Positions 35,064 to 44,546 of a stretch of 64,000 nt of DNA are shown here, piece after piece. The stretch comes from Niabella agricola (GTDB taxonomy: Bacteria > Bacteroidota > Bacteroidia > Chitinophagales > Chitinophagaceae), in assembly GCF_021538615.1 (NCBI RefSeq), contig NZ_JAJHIZ010000003.1:3782001-3846000 (forward strand), in the 5' to 3' direction. The notes beneath the pieces are model-generated. The model was not told where the DNA came from. It did no database searches and saw only the letters and a list, made by a program, of their open reading frames with translations. The stretch's first letter is position 1, and each line of letters opens with the position of its first letter. The position numbers were made by a program, and so were the translations under genes.

Positions 35064-36392
35064 ATGAAACTGATCAATAAAATATCCCTCTGGTTTCTTT
35101 GTATTATTCTGGTAATCACTCCTGTTACAATGATCATTTCCCGCGCGGGCATCAAACGAAAAATGATCGAGTTTGAGGAGAAACGCCTGTTGTCGGTCAA
35201 TGAACGTATCTACAATCTGTTAAAAGAAGGGCTACCGGTAAACGATTTTATCAGGGACCGGGAAATTGAAATTGCAGCTGTTAAAGGTCCGGTTCCCCGG
35301 GAAAACCCGCAGGTGGTCCGGCGCGTGGATAAAGTAGAAGGGATGAGCCAAAAAGAGCTGGCGCTTTTTGTAACCAGCTACCAGGAAGTGAATGGGGTAA
35401 TTTACAAGGTTACCTCGCACAATTATTTCATCAATCCCAGCGAGTTCTTCAGCAGTATGTTTATTACCCTGCTCTGGAAAATGTTGCTGCTTGGTATCGC
35501 TGTTTTGATATCTGCGCGGGTGCTTTCCCGGATATTGTTCAAGCCGTTTAAAAATACCATGGAAGCTATCCGGAGCTTTAATATACGTCAGAAGCAAAAA
35601 CTGCAGCTGGAGCGCTCGTCTACCAAGGAGTTTAACGAGCTCAATTGTTTTATCGAAACCATGACCAATAAGGCAATGGAGGAGTATGCCACGGCCCGGG
35701 AGTTCAGCGAAAATGCATCGCATGAATTGCAGACACCGCTGGCCGTACTGCGTACAAAAACCGAGCTGTTGACGCAAACTTCGCTGAACAGTCAGCAGGC
35801 GGATCTGATTGAACATATGCAGACGGAGATCAACAAACTTTCCAATATTACAAAATCGTTGGTATTGCTGGCCCGTATGGAGAATCATGAATTCAACACC
35901 CGAGAGAAAATACGGTTTTGCAGGATTGCAAAAAATGTGATTGAAACCTACAGTTACTGGGCCGATCTGAAAAATATCACGGTTACCCGTAACACCGACA
36001 GCCAGGTGTTTATACAGATACATCCTACCCTGGCCGATATTTTGGTGGCGAATCTGATGCGTAACGCCATCCGTTATAATGAGGAAAACGGATCAATCCA
36101 TGTAGAGCTTACCACCGATTATTTCAGGATCAGCAATACGGGCGCGCCCGTAACCATTCCGCATAAGGACCTGTTTCGGCGGTTTAAAAAAGGAAGTCAA
36201 AAGAATGAAGGGGTGGGGCTGGGGCTGGCCATTGTAAAGCAGATCTGTGAAGTCTGCAATTTCCGGGTCTCCTATGCTTATGTAGAAGGACGGCATATTT
36301 TCTGTGTATATTTTAATGAAAACTATTTATCGGAAATCGACGTCATCCCTTCCAATTCCAGCTTTCAGCGGGTGGTTTTTGCAGAGGCCTGA
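35064..36392 (+). CDS. Sensor histidine kinase
   Basis: A 442-aa inner-membrane sensor kinase. Transmembrane helices lie at residues about 7-27 and 133-155, enclosing a periplasmic sensor of about 105 residues. The H box ASHELQTPLAVL puts the phosphorylated histidine at H220. The N box (ILVANLMRNAIRYNEENG) and G box (GVGLGLAIVKQI) form the ATPase domain. It pairs with the response regulator 3 bp upstream. The link to an RND pump downstream suggests it senses an envelope-active compound or metal ion. Confidence 0.94.
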   Translation: MKLINKISLWFLCIILVITPVTMIISRAGIKRKMIEFEEKRLLSVNERIYNLLKEGLPVNDFIRDREIEIAAVKGPVPRENPQVVRRVDKVEGMSQKELALFVTSYQEVNGVIYKVTSHNYFINPSEFFSSMFITLLWKMLLLGIAVLISARVLSRILFKPFKNTMEAIRSFNIRQKQKLQLERSSTKEFNELNCFIETMTNKAMEEYATAREFSENASHELQTPLAVLRTKTELLTQTSLNSQQADLIEHMQTEINKLSNITKSLVLLARMENHEFNTREKIRFCRIAKNVIETYSYWADLKNITVTRNTDSQVFIQIHPTLADILVANLMRNAIRYNEENGSIHVELTTDYFRISNTGAPVTIPHKDLFRRFKKGSQKNEGVGLGLAIVKQICEVCNFRVSYAYVEGRHIFCVYFNENYLSEIDVIPSNSSFQRVVFAEA

Positions 36393-36429
36393 AAGGATTT
36401 TTTTTAACGGATGCATATTTTAATCCCAG

Positions 36430-36464
36430 CTTCAAAATTGCTTCAGAAAGATCCAGTTGATTTG
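36430..36464 (+). promoter_or_regulatory. Direct repeat and -7 box upstream of the second RND operon
   Basis: CTTCA at 36430-36434 and 36441-36445 repeat with an 11-bp period (CTTCAAAATTG-CTTCAGAA). TTGATTTG (36457-36464), one base from TAnnTTTG, starts 27 bp after the first repeat, exactly the spacing seen at 34345. No TTTG -33 box is present, so the promoter likely needs the regulator. Confidence 0.6.
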
Positions 36465-36494
36465 CGCATTGTTTCTTTCAAATAGCGCAAAACA

Positions 36495-37880
36495 ATGCAC
36501 AGAAGATTTCTTTTAGTACTGCTTACAGTACTCCTTTCCGCAACCGCAAAAGCTCAATCGCAGCTTTCCCTGAAAGATGCGATCCGGATTGCCACGGAAA
36601 ACTATCCTTCTATTAAAGCAAAAACGGCGTATGCAAAAGCATCGGAGCAATTGGTTGCAGCCGCCCGGAAAGAGCAATTGCCCAATGTGAACCTGAGCAT
36701 TCAGCAGGATTATGGTACCATTAACGGAACCAATGGCCCGCTTTATGGCTTCGGCGGGTTGGCTGCTGCCTCTTCCGGCCCGGCGCTTGCTGCACAAAAC
36801 TGGAACGCCGCTTTTGGGGCCCTGTATCTTACCAATGTAAACTGGGAGTTTTTTGCATTTGGAAAATACAGGGAGAAGGTAAAAGTGGCACAGCAGGTAT
36901 GGCAGCGCGATGTAAAGGACCTTGCCCAGGAAATGTTTGAACACAAAATAAAAGTGGCTGCGGCTTATCTCAACCTGGTAGCCAGCCATCAGATTACCCG
37001 GTCGTATGAAAAAAATCTGAGCCGGGCTGATTCCATCCGCCGCTTTGTGATTGTGCGTGTAAAAAACGGGCTGATCGCTGGTGTGGATTCGTCACTGGCT
37101 AACGCGGAATATTCCAGTGCGCAGATCCAGCTTACCAATGCGCGTGACAAAGAGCAGGAGCAAAAAAATATCCTGACACAACTGATCGGTTCAGAGGATG
37201 CAGGCTTTGATATCGACACGGCATTTGTTTCACGAATCCCTGGCAGTTATAGCGGTGCGCTCTATCCCGAATCAGGGCATCCGTTGCTGGAATACTATAA
37301 AAGTCAGATTGCTGTCAGCGATCAGCAATCGCATTATATTAAAACGCTGTATTATCCGGCATTTTCACTGGTGGGCGTATGGCAATCCAGGGCCTCTGGA
37401 TTTGGAAATGATTATGTAACGGATCAAACCCACTTTTCATCGGATTATTGGAAAGGGATTAACCCCAATCGTTCCAATTACCTGATAGGGGTTGGCGTTA
37501 CCTGGAACATCATGCAGCCGGTGCGATTGTCCAAGCAGTTCAGCGCACAGCGGATGATCAGCCGGGGCCTGCAGGAAGCATACAATGCGGCGACCCTGCA
37601 GTTAAAAACGCAACTGCGTATCGCAGATAATAAAATGAACAACGCGCTTGCCAATTACAAAGAGGCGCCGGTGCAGGTAAAAGCGGCGGGGGATGCCTAT
37701 CATCAAAAATCGGTATTATATAAAAACGGGCTTACCAATATGGTAGATGTGATACAGGCGGGTTATACACTGGTTAGGGCCGAAACCGACCGGGATATTG
37801 CCAATAATAATGTATGGCAGGCGCTTTTGCTAAAAGCTGCGGCGGCAGGAGATTTTGAATTATTTGAAGAACAGTTATAA
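36495..37880 (+). CDS. TolC-family outer-membrane efflux protein
   Basis: A 461-aa TolC-like protein with a signal peptide (residues 1-20, ATAKAQ) and no lipobox. Two OEP repeats with long coiled-coil helices are visible (LAQEMFEHKIKVAAAYLNLVA, and LQLKTQLRIADNKMNNALANY), and the second repeat ends with the typical NMVDVIQAGYTLVRAE. It is the first gene of the second RND operon, 38 bp before the permease. Confidence 0.92.
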   Translation: MHRRFLLVLLTVLLSATAKAQSQLSLKDAIRIATENYPSIKAKTAYAKASEQLVAAARKEQLPNVNLSIQQDYGTINGTNGPLYGFGGLAAASSGPALAAQNWNAAFGALYLTNVNWEFFAFGKYREKVKVAQQVWQRDVKDLAQEMFEHKIKVAAAYLNLVASHQITRSYEKNLSRADSIRRFVIVRVKNGLIAGVDSSLANAEYSSAQIQLTNARDKEQEQKNILTQLIGSEDAGFDIDTAFVSRIPGSYSGALYPESGHPLLEYYKSQIAVSDQQSHYIKTLYYPAFSLVGVWQSRASGFGNDYVTDQTHFSSDYWKGINPNRSNYLIGVGVTWNIMQPVRLSKQFSAQRMISRGLQEAYNAATLQLKTQLRIADNKMNNALANYKEAPVQVKAAGDAYHQKSVLYKNGLTNMVDVIQAGYTLVRAETDRDIANNNVWQALLLKAAAAGDFELFEEQL

Positions 37881-37918
37881 AATAAAACCGGCAGGGGTTA
37901 TAAAAAGCAGGGATCATT

Positions 37919-40900
37919 ATGAATCTGATACGTTTTGCATTAAGAAAGCCCATCACTATCCTGGTGATGGTGGCAGCGCTTTTCTTTTTCGGAATAAAGG
38001 CTGTAAATACTATTAAGGTAGATATTTTTCCCAAGCTGGATCTGCCGGTGATCTATTTGTCGCACCCGTTTGGCGGATATACTGCGCAGCAAATGGAAGC
38101 CTATTTCGGAAAGCAGTATATCAATATCCTGTTATATGTAAACGGGGTAAAGAGCATCGAGACAAAGAATATCCAAAGTCTTACGCTCATCAAGATCAAT
38201 TTTTACCCGGGCACTAACATGGCCCAGGCTGCGGCGGAGGTAAGCGCTTTCTCCAACCGGATTCAGGCCATCTTCCCACAGGGATCCAACCCTCCGTTTA
38301 TCATCCGCTTTGATGTATCCACACTGCCTGTGGGCCAGCTCGTATTGAGCAGCGACAAACGCAGTAATAATGAGCTGCTCGATCTGGCCAATGTATACGT
38401 ACGTTCTTCCTTCACTTCCATTCCCGGCCTGGTGGGCTCAACACCCTTTGGAGGGAATGTGCGTACGGTAGTAATAAAGGCTAACCCGGAACTACTGCGG
38501 GCACATAATATGACCGCCGATCAACTGGTGGCGGCACTCCGGATCAACAACCTTTCTGCACCCGCAGGCAATGTGCGCATTCATGATAAAAATTATGTAA
38601 CACCGGCCAACACCACGTTGAAGGAAATAAAGGACTTTGAAAATATCCCGTTGTTTACGGGTACAGGAGCCGCTAACCTGTATTTAAGGGATGTGGCTAC
38701 GGTAGAAGACGGTGCAGATGTAAGCACCAGCTATGCACTGATCAATGGTAAACGTTCCGTTTACGTGGATATCGCCAAGGCGGCAGATGCTTCTACATGG
38801 GAAGTGGTACAAAACCTGAAAAAAGCCCTGCCGAAAATTCAATCCCAGCTGCCGGAGGATGTAAAACTAAGTTATGAGTTCGACCAGTCTACCTATGTGA
38901 TGAATTCTGTAAAGAGTTTGCTGAGTGAAGGGGTGATCGGCGCGATATTGACCGGTTTGATGGTAATGCTTTTCCTGGGCGACCTGCGAGGCGCACTGAT
39001 TGTGATCCTCACCATACCCACTTCAATTATTACCGGCGTGCTTTTCCTGAGCCTGTTTGGGCAAACCATCAATATTATGACACTGAGCGGGCTGGCCCTG
39101 GCCATCGGGATCCTCGTGGATGAAAGTACGGTAACCATTGAAAACATTCACCAGCACCTGGATATGGGCAAACCCAAGGCCCTTGCCATCTGGGATGCCT
39201 GTAAGGAGATCGCATTCCCCAAGCTGCTGATCCTGTTTTGTATCCTGGCCGTATTTGCGCCGGCCTTTACCATGGGCGGTATTCCCGGTTCGCTGTTCCT
39301 GCCCCTGGCGCTGGCCATCGGCTTCAGCATGATTGCGTCTTACTTCCTGGCCCAAACCTTTGTGCCGGTGATGGCAAACTGGATCATGAAGATTAAACAT
39401 CAAAAAGGCAGGGATGGAAAGGAGCTGAGTGAACAGGAGGTGTTTGAAGGCGCTGCTATTGCCGGTACCGAAGAAGACACCTGGTCGCAAAAAGAAATAC
39501 TCCTGGAAAGCGCGGACAGTAACCGGGATGGGAAAATCAGCCGGTTTGAAAAGTTTAGGATGCGGTATATGCGGTTTATCGACCGGATGATGCCCCATCG
39601 GAAATGGATCGTATCTTTTTATATCCTGGTCGTTGGACTGATGGCAGTTTTATTGCTGAAACAGATTGGTCGCGACGTATTGCCCAAGGTAAATGGCAAG
39701 CAGTTCCAGGTGCGCCTGCGTGAGCCGGATGGCACGCGTATTGAACGGACGGAGCTGAAAACACTGGACCTGATCAATGCGGTAAATGAAATTGTAGGAA
39801 AGAAAAATGTATCCATTACGTCTTCGTTTGTGGGCGTGCATCCGCAATTGTTTTCCACGGCACCTATTTTCCTTTGGATGGCCGGCCCTCATGAAGCGGT
39901 GTTGCAGGTGGCTCTGAAAGAAGATTACAGCGTAAACCTGGATGCATTGAAAGACAAGATCCGCAAGCGTGCCCGCGAGATCGCTCCTGAAATGAAGTTG
40001 TCATTTGAGCCCATTGAGCTAACCGATAAGATCCTGAGCCAGGGATCGCCTACGCCGGTAGAAATACGGTTTTCCGGGAGGGATAAAAAAATGAATGAAA
40101 AATATGCCCTCATGATGATCGAACGGCTGAAGAAAATTCCCTACCTGCGCGATGTACAATTGGGACAATCGATCCGCTATCCTTCACTGAATATCAATAT
40201 CGACCGCCTGCGGGCAGCACAGCTGGGTACGGATGTAAATGCTATTTCCCGGTCGCTGATCGCATCTACTTCATCCTCCCGTTTAACGGAAAAAAACATG
40301 TGGGTGGATCCCAAATCGAATCTTCCATACAGTGTTCAGGTACAGATCCCGGAGAATGAAATGACCAGTCAGAACGCTATCCGTGAAATACCGCTGAGCG
40401 CCAACAGCGCCCGTCCGCTGCTGGGCGATGTGGCTACCATTGAGCCGGACGTGACGTATGGAGAGGCGGATAACCTCGGCTCAGTGCCTATGCTGACTGT
40501 AACCGCCAACCTCAACGATAAGGACCTGGGCGCAGCAGCCAGGGACGTACAACAGGCTATAGACGGACTGGGTAAACTTCCCCGCGGACTGAATGTAAAT
40601 CTGATCGGGCTTAGTGAAACGCTTACGGATACATTAGATAGTTTACAGGGCGGACTGATCGTTGCCATTGTGGTGATCTTCCTGATGCTGGCTGCAAATT
40701 TCCAGTCGTTCAAAGTTTCGCTGATCGTGCTTGCTACTGTTCCGGCTGTGTTGTTCGGATCGATGGCGCTGCTGATGCTTTGCGGCTCTACGCTAAACCT
40801 GCAGTCGTATATGGGAATGATCATGTCTGTAGGGGTATCGATTTCCAATGCCGTACTTTTGATTACGAATGCGGAACAGATCCGTAAACACAATGGAGAC

Positions 40901-41197
40901 GCGGTAAAATCGGCCAGAGAGGCGGCTGCATTACGCTTACGTCCCATCCTGATGACGGCGCTGGCCATGGTGGTGGGGATGATTCCCATGGCATCCGGGC
41001 TGGGCGAAGCCGGAGACCAGTCTTCACCGCTGGGGCGTGCGGTGATCGGAGGATTGATTGCTTCCACCGTTGCCGCTTTATTTATCCTGCCACTGGCCTT
41101 TGCCTGGGGACAAGGTAAGGCGAAAACAACGAGCGTGTCCCTGGACCCGGAAGACGCAGAAAGTGTGCATTACCTACCAAATTTACACCATCATTAA
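37919..41197 (+). CDS. RND efflux permease with an EF-hand insert in the central loop
   Basis: A 1092-aa RND-superfamily permease, somewhat longer than AcrB. It starts MNLIRFALRKPITILVMVAALFFFG and has two periplasmic loops and 12 helices. In helix 4 the proton-relay pair is D401-E402 (GILVDESTVTIENI) instead of the D-D of drug pumps, so it belongs to a separate subgroup. Between helices 6 and 7, in the cytoplasmic linker (about residues 490-565), a canonical 12-residue EF-hand loop is present: D533, N535, D537, G538, I540 and E544 in DSNRDGKISRFE. The second half ends with ILMTALAMVVGMIPMASGLG. The operon is TolC, permease, adaptor. Confidence 0.93.
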   Translation: MNLIRFALRKPITILVMVAALFFFGIKAVNTIKVDIFPKLDLPVIYLSHPFGGYTAQQMEAYFGKQYINILLYVNGVKSIETKNIQSLTLIKINFYPGTNMAQAAAEVSAFSNRIQAIFPQGSNPPFIIRFDVSTLPVGQLVLSSDKRSNNELLDLANVYVRSSFTSIPGLVGSTPFGGNVRTVVIKANPELLRAHNMTADQLVAALRINNLSAPAGNVRIHDKNYVTPANTTLKEIKDFENIPLFTGTGAANLYLRDVATVEDGADVSTSYALINGKRSVYVDIAKAADASTWEVVQNLKKALPKIQSQLPEDVKLSYEFDQSTYVMNSVKSLLSEGVIGAILTGLMVMLFLGDLRGALIVILTIPTSIITGVLFLSLFGQTINIMTLSGLALAIGILVDESTVTIENIHQHLDMGKPKALAIWDACKEIAFPKLLILFCILAVFAPAFTMGGIPGSLFLPLALAIGFSMIASYFLAQTFVPVMANWIMKIKHQKGRDGKELSEQEVFEGAAIAGTEEDTWSQKEILLESADSNRDGKISRFEKFRMRYMRFIDRMMPHRKWIVSFYILVVGLMAVLLLKQIGRDVLPKVNGKQFQVRLREPDGTRIERTELKTLDLINAVNEIVGKKNVSITSSFVGVHPQLFSTAPIFLWMAGPHEAVLQVALKEDYSVNLDALKDKIRKRAREIAPEMKLSFEPIELTDKILSQGSPTPVEIRFSGRDKKMNEKYALMMIERLKKIPYLRDVQLGQSIRYPSLNINIDRLRAAQLGTDVNAISRSLIASTSSSRLTEKNMWVDPKSNLPYSVQVQIPENEMTSQNAIREIPLSANSARPLLGDVATIEPDVTYGEADNLGSVPMLTVTANLNDKDLGAAARDVQQAIDGLGKLPRGLNVNLIGLSETLTDTLDSLQGGLIVAIVVIFLMLAANFQSFKVSLIVLATVPAVLFGSMALLMLCGSTLNLQSYMGMIMSVGVSISNAVLLITNAEQIRKHNGDAVKSAREAAALRLRPILMTALAMVVGMIPMASGLGEAGDQSSPLGRAVIGGLIASTVAALFILPLAFAWGQGKAKTTSVSLDPEDAESVHYLPNLHHH

Positions 41198-41227
41198 ATC
41201 GGATTGTTTATGTTAATTACACGGATT

Positions 41228-42340
41228 ATGATAAAGACAATAAAGAGATTCCTCACAGGTGTTGTAATTCTTACTGCGGCGGCAGGGTTGCAACGTTGCT
41301 CCTCAACCAGTGCGGGTGAAGAAAAGGCTCCGGAAAAAGAACCCGCTGTACACGCGTTCCTGCTTACCGAAGGAGCTCTTTTGGATACCTTATCCATACC
41401 GGGGGAGCTGGTGGCTTTTCAGCATGTGGACCTGTTTGCAAAAGTGAGCAGTTTTGTAAAGAGGTTGTATGCCGACGTGGGGAGTGAAGTACGGGCGGGG
41501 CAGCTGCTGGCCGTAATGGAAGCTCCGGAACTGAATGCCCAGAGCGAAGGCGCCCAATCGCGCGTACAATCGCAGGAGGCGGTTTATCTGGCCAGCAAGG
41601 CTACGTACGACCGGTTGCTTGAAACCAGCAAAACGCCGGGTACCATTTCCCAGAATGACCTGGATGTGGCCCGGGCGCGCCAACAATCCGACTATGCCCA
41701 GTACCAGGCAGCAAAAGCGGCGCTGAAGGAGGTGCACGACAATCGCAATTACCTGGAAATACGGGCACCTTTTTCCGGTGTCATAACCGCGCGTAACGTA
41801 AGTGCTGGTGCCTATGTAGGGCCGGGCGCGGGGGCTGTGCCGATGTTTACCCTGCAGGAGCAGAAAAAACTGCGACTTGTGGTGAACCTGCCGGAAAGTA
41901 ATGCCGGTGTACTGGATCAGAATGGGGCGGTGCGGTTTACTGTAAAATCGTTGCCGGGGCAGCAGTTTACCGCTAAAACGTCCCGGGTATCCGGCGCATT
42001 GGACAACCGGCTGCGGGCACAGCATGTGGAAATGGATGTACTGAATCCGGATAAGAAATTATTGCCCGGAATGATACCGGAAGTACAGATCCCATTGCAG
42101 GCGGATCATCAGGCTTCTTTTGTCATCCCCGGCAGTGCCTTGCTGAATTCGAGCCAGGGTCTTTATGTGATCCGGGTGACTAATGGAAGAACGGTCTGGG
42201 TTCCGGTGCAGACCGGCGTGCAGACCGCCGGCAAGGTTGCGGTATATGGAGAACTGCATGCCAAGGACACATTGGTCAATACCGTTACGGAAGAAGTACG
42301 TAATGGAGCCCCGGTAGCGGGTAAGATAGTACTGCAATAA
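41228..42340 (+). CDS. RND periplasmic adaptor (membrane fusion protein)
   Basis: A 370-aa adaptor that links the permease and TolC protein. The N-terminus has a hydrophobic signal and a possible lipidation cysteine at C24 (GLQRC), although arginine before the cysteine is unusual for a lipobox. The lipoyl half-motif is LFAKVSSFVKRLYADVGSEV, a helical hairpin rich in A/Q follows (about 90-150), and ILEIRAPFSGVITAR-like sequence returns. The adaptor gene comes last in this operon, unlike the first operon. The ATG at 41228 is chosen; 41204 and 41210 would add residues before the signal. Confidence 0.9.
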   Translation: MIKTIKRFLTGVVILTAAAGLQRCSSTSAGEEKAPEKEPAVHAFLLTEGALLDTLSIPGELVAFQHVDLFAKVSSFVKRLYADVGSEVRAGQLLAVMEAPELNAQSEGAQSRVQSQEAVYLASKATYDRLLETSKTPGTISQNDLDVARARQQSDYAQYQAAKAALKEVHDNRNYLEIRAPFSGVITARNVSAGAYVGPGAGAVPMFTLQEQKKLRLVVNLPESNAGVLDQNGAVRFTVKSLPGQQFTAKTSRVSGALDNRLRAQHVEMDVLNPDKKLLPGMIPEVQIPLQADHQASFVIPGSALLNSSQGLYVIRVTNGRTVWVPVQTGVQTAGKVAVYGELHAKDTLVNTVTEEVRNGAPVAGKIVLQ

Positions 42341-42345
42341 CTGTA

Positions 42346-42786
42346 TTACTGTACGGACAGGATCAGGTAATCGCATTCACCCAGGTGTATTTCGTCGCCT
42401 TTTTTCTTCCCTTCAAGATTGGCATAAGCAGGGGCAGCTGTAGTAATTCCTGCAACCTTTTTCCCATTAATTTCCAGCGGCGGAAGCGCCACACCGACCA
42501 GGAAAAAATATTCTGTCGTTTCCACCAGGGCTCCGGGCCCGGCATCATTGCGTGAAAGTTCGCGATACCTTTTAACAGTCGCAATCGTATTCGCTGCAGT
42601 TTCCCTGGGCTGTTGCAAAAGATTGTAGATATCGGTAGCCTGGTCCCGCTGGGAAATCGCATCAAGGTCGGCTGTGGCTTCCGTATCAATGTCCGCATTG
42701 CTTTCCTGAGTATCGATTTCCTGTTCAACACCTGATGTTTCGTTTTCAAGCGCTTTCAGAATAGCGTCGAGGATCTCTTTTTTCAT
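42346..42786 (-). CDS. Gre-factor C-terminal-domain-like protein
   Basis: A 146-aa protein. Residues 1-60 are acidic and helical (KALENETSGVEQEIDTQESN). Residues about 80-146 show the pattern of the GreA/GreB C-terminal FKBP-like domain: GALVETTEYFFLVGV, later AYANLEGKKKGDEIHL and a final ILSV. It lacks the N-terminal Gre coiled-coil with its acidic tip, so it should not be a normal transcript-cleavage factor. It may bind RNA polymerase at the secondary channel; this is inference. It converges with the RND operon, with only 5 bp between ends. Confidence 0.65.
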   Translation of the reverse strand: MKKEILDAILKALENETSGVEQEIDTQESNADIDTEATADLDAISQRDQATDIYNLLQQPRETAANTIATVKRYRELSRNDAGPGALVETTEYFFLVGVALPPLEINGKKVAGITTAAPAYANLEGKKKGDEIHLGECDYLILSVQ

Positions 42787-42900
42787 TGCTTGCCTGTTTC
42801 TTTAAAGTTAAGCATATTTATGCGTTTTCAAAACAGAATAAGTTGGCGCGGGGATAAGTACCAGGCTCTGTCGATGGAGCGGCTGCTCCTGAATGAAGCA

Positions 42901-42957
42901 CTGAAGTGGCCGTAAGCGGTTTAATGATATTTTTCGCTGCCTTAGCGGCCGCTTCAG
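42901..42957. repeat. Inverted repeat upstream of the dipeptidase gene
   Basis: CTGAAGTGGCCG (42901-42912) pairs with CGGCCGCTTCAG (42946-42957) with one G-T wobble, separated by 33 nt. There is no T-run. It lies 49 bp before the dipeptidase start, so it may be an RNA leader structure or a dispersed palindrome. Confidence 0.35.
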
Positions 42958-43005
42958 GCCAAATCGCTCAATTCCGTACCTTCGCGGGAATAAAAAAATT
43001 ATACT

Positions 43006-44370
43006 ATGTCTGAAGTATGGAAAAAATACCAGGAGGAACATAAAGAGCGTTTTCTCAATGAGATGATGGATCTTTTACGCATTCCTTCCATCAGTGCCAA
43101 GAGCGAGAATAAGGAGGATATGAAGCGATGCGCAGATGCAGTAAAGGCCGCATTGCTGGCATCGGGCTGCGATAAAGCGGAGGTAATGGAAACCGGCGGT
43201 CACCCGGCGGTATATGGAGAGAAGATCATCGACCCCTCAAAACCTACCGTATTGGTATATGGTCACTACGATGTACAGCCCGTAGAGCCGCTGGAACTTT
43301 GGAATACGCCTCCTTTTGAACCTACAATCAAAGATGGTAAAGTTTTTGCCCGGGGCAGTGCCGATGATAAAGGCCAGTTCTACATGCATGTAAAAGCGCT
43401 GGAAACCATGGCGAGGACCGATACCATGGCCACCAATATTAAATTTATCATCGAAGGGGAAGAGGAAGTGGGCTCGCCCAACCTGGGTGCATTTGTGGCG
43501 GCGCATAAAGACCTGCTGAAGGCCGACGTGATCCTGATCAGCGACAGCTCGCTGCTGAGCATGGAAAATCCTTCGCTGGATACGGGCGTACGCGGGTTGA
43601 GCTATATTGAAGTAGAAGTAACAGCGGCTGCCCGAGACCTGCACAGCGGTACCTATGGCGGTGCCGTGGCCAACCCCATCGTGATCCTGTCGAAAATGAT
43701 CGCCAGCTGTCATGATGCAAACAATCATATTACCATTCCGGGTTTTTATGACGATGTGTTGGAAGTTCCGGCAGAAGAGCGGGAGCTGATTAATAAAGCA
43801 CCGTTTAACGAGCAGGAGTATAAAGATGAGATCGGTATTAAAGAGCTGTATGGTGAGAAGGGATTCACCACCTATGAGCGTACCGGTATCCGTCCAACCC
43901 TGGAACTGAATGGGATCTGGGGTGGTTATACAGGGGAAGGCGCCAAAACGGTGTTGCCCGCAAAAGCAACAGCCAAGATCTCTGCCAGGCTGGTACCCAA
44001 TCAATCCAGCGAAAAGATCACCAGGCTGTTGCTGGAGCATTTTCGTAAGATCGCCCCTTCCTGTGTAGATGTGAACGCTTTTGAACATCACGGGGGAGAG
44101 CCTTATGGCACACCTATCGACAGTAAGGGCTACCAGTCGGCTTCAAAAGCACTGGAAACAACATTTGGCAAAACGCCCATCCCCGTAAAAGGCGGCGGAA
44201 GTATTCCTATTTGTTCGGTACTGGAGAAAGAACTGGGCATTAAGATTATTTTTATGGGCTTTGGTCTGGATAATGATGGCCTGCACAGTCCCAACGAAAA
44301 ATACAATATCGAGAACTATTATAAAGGCATTGAGACCATTCCTTATTTTCATAAATATTTCGGGGAGTAA
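43006..44370 (+). CDS. M20-family dipeptidase
   Basis: A 454-aa zinc peptidase of family M20 (carnosinase/dipeptidase group), cytoplasmic. Metal ligands and catalytic residues are visible: H87 and D89 in GHYDVQP, D120 in GSADDKGQ, the E-rich EGEEEVGSPN near 150-159 that contains the catalytic glutamate, and a later H in EHHGGEP or DLHSGTYGG of the dimerisation domain. Length fits the family. It probably hydrolyses dipeptides for amino-acid recovery. A TACCTTCG box at 42976 may be a -7 element. Confidence 0.94.
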   Translation: MSEVWKKYQEEHKERFLNEMMDLLRIPSISAKSENKEDMKRCADAVKAALLASGCDKAEVMETGGHPAVYGEKIIDPSKPTVLVYGHYDVQPVEPLELWNTPPFEPTIKDGKVFARGSADDKGQFYMHVKALETMARTDTMATNIKFIIEGEEEVGSPNLGAFVAAHKDLLKADVILISDSSLLSMENPSLDTGVRGLSYIEVEVTAAARDLHSGTYGGAVANPIVILSKMIASCHDANNHITIPGFYDDVLEVPAEERELINKAPFNEQEYKDEIGIKELYGEKGFTTYERTGIRPTLELNGIWGGYTGEGAKTVLPAKATAKISARLVPNQSSEKITRLLLEHFRKIAPSCVDVNAFEHHGGEPYGTPIDSKGYQSASKALETTFGKTPIPVKGGGSIPICSVLEKELGIKIIFMGFGLDNDGLHSPNEKYNIENYYKGIETIPYFHKYFGE

Positions 44371-44546
44371 GATGATTTGAGATTTGAAATTTCTTATTGC
44401 TGATTGGTGGCAAAGCGTTAGCTGCCTTGTATTTTATAACCAGTGGGCAATAACAAGGGCATACATTTTTTATGACCCCTGCTGCTGCACTACTATGAGG
44501 CCTGGTTGCGTCGCACTCTTGTGCTTTAGTGCAGGCATTGGCTATT

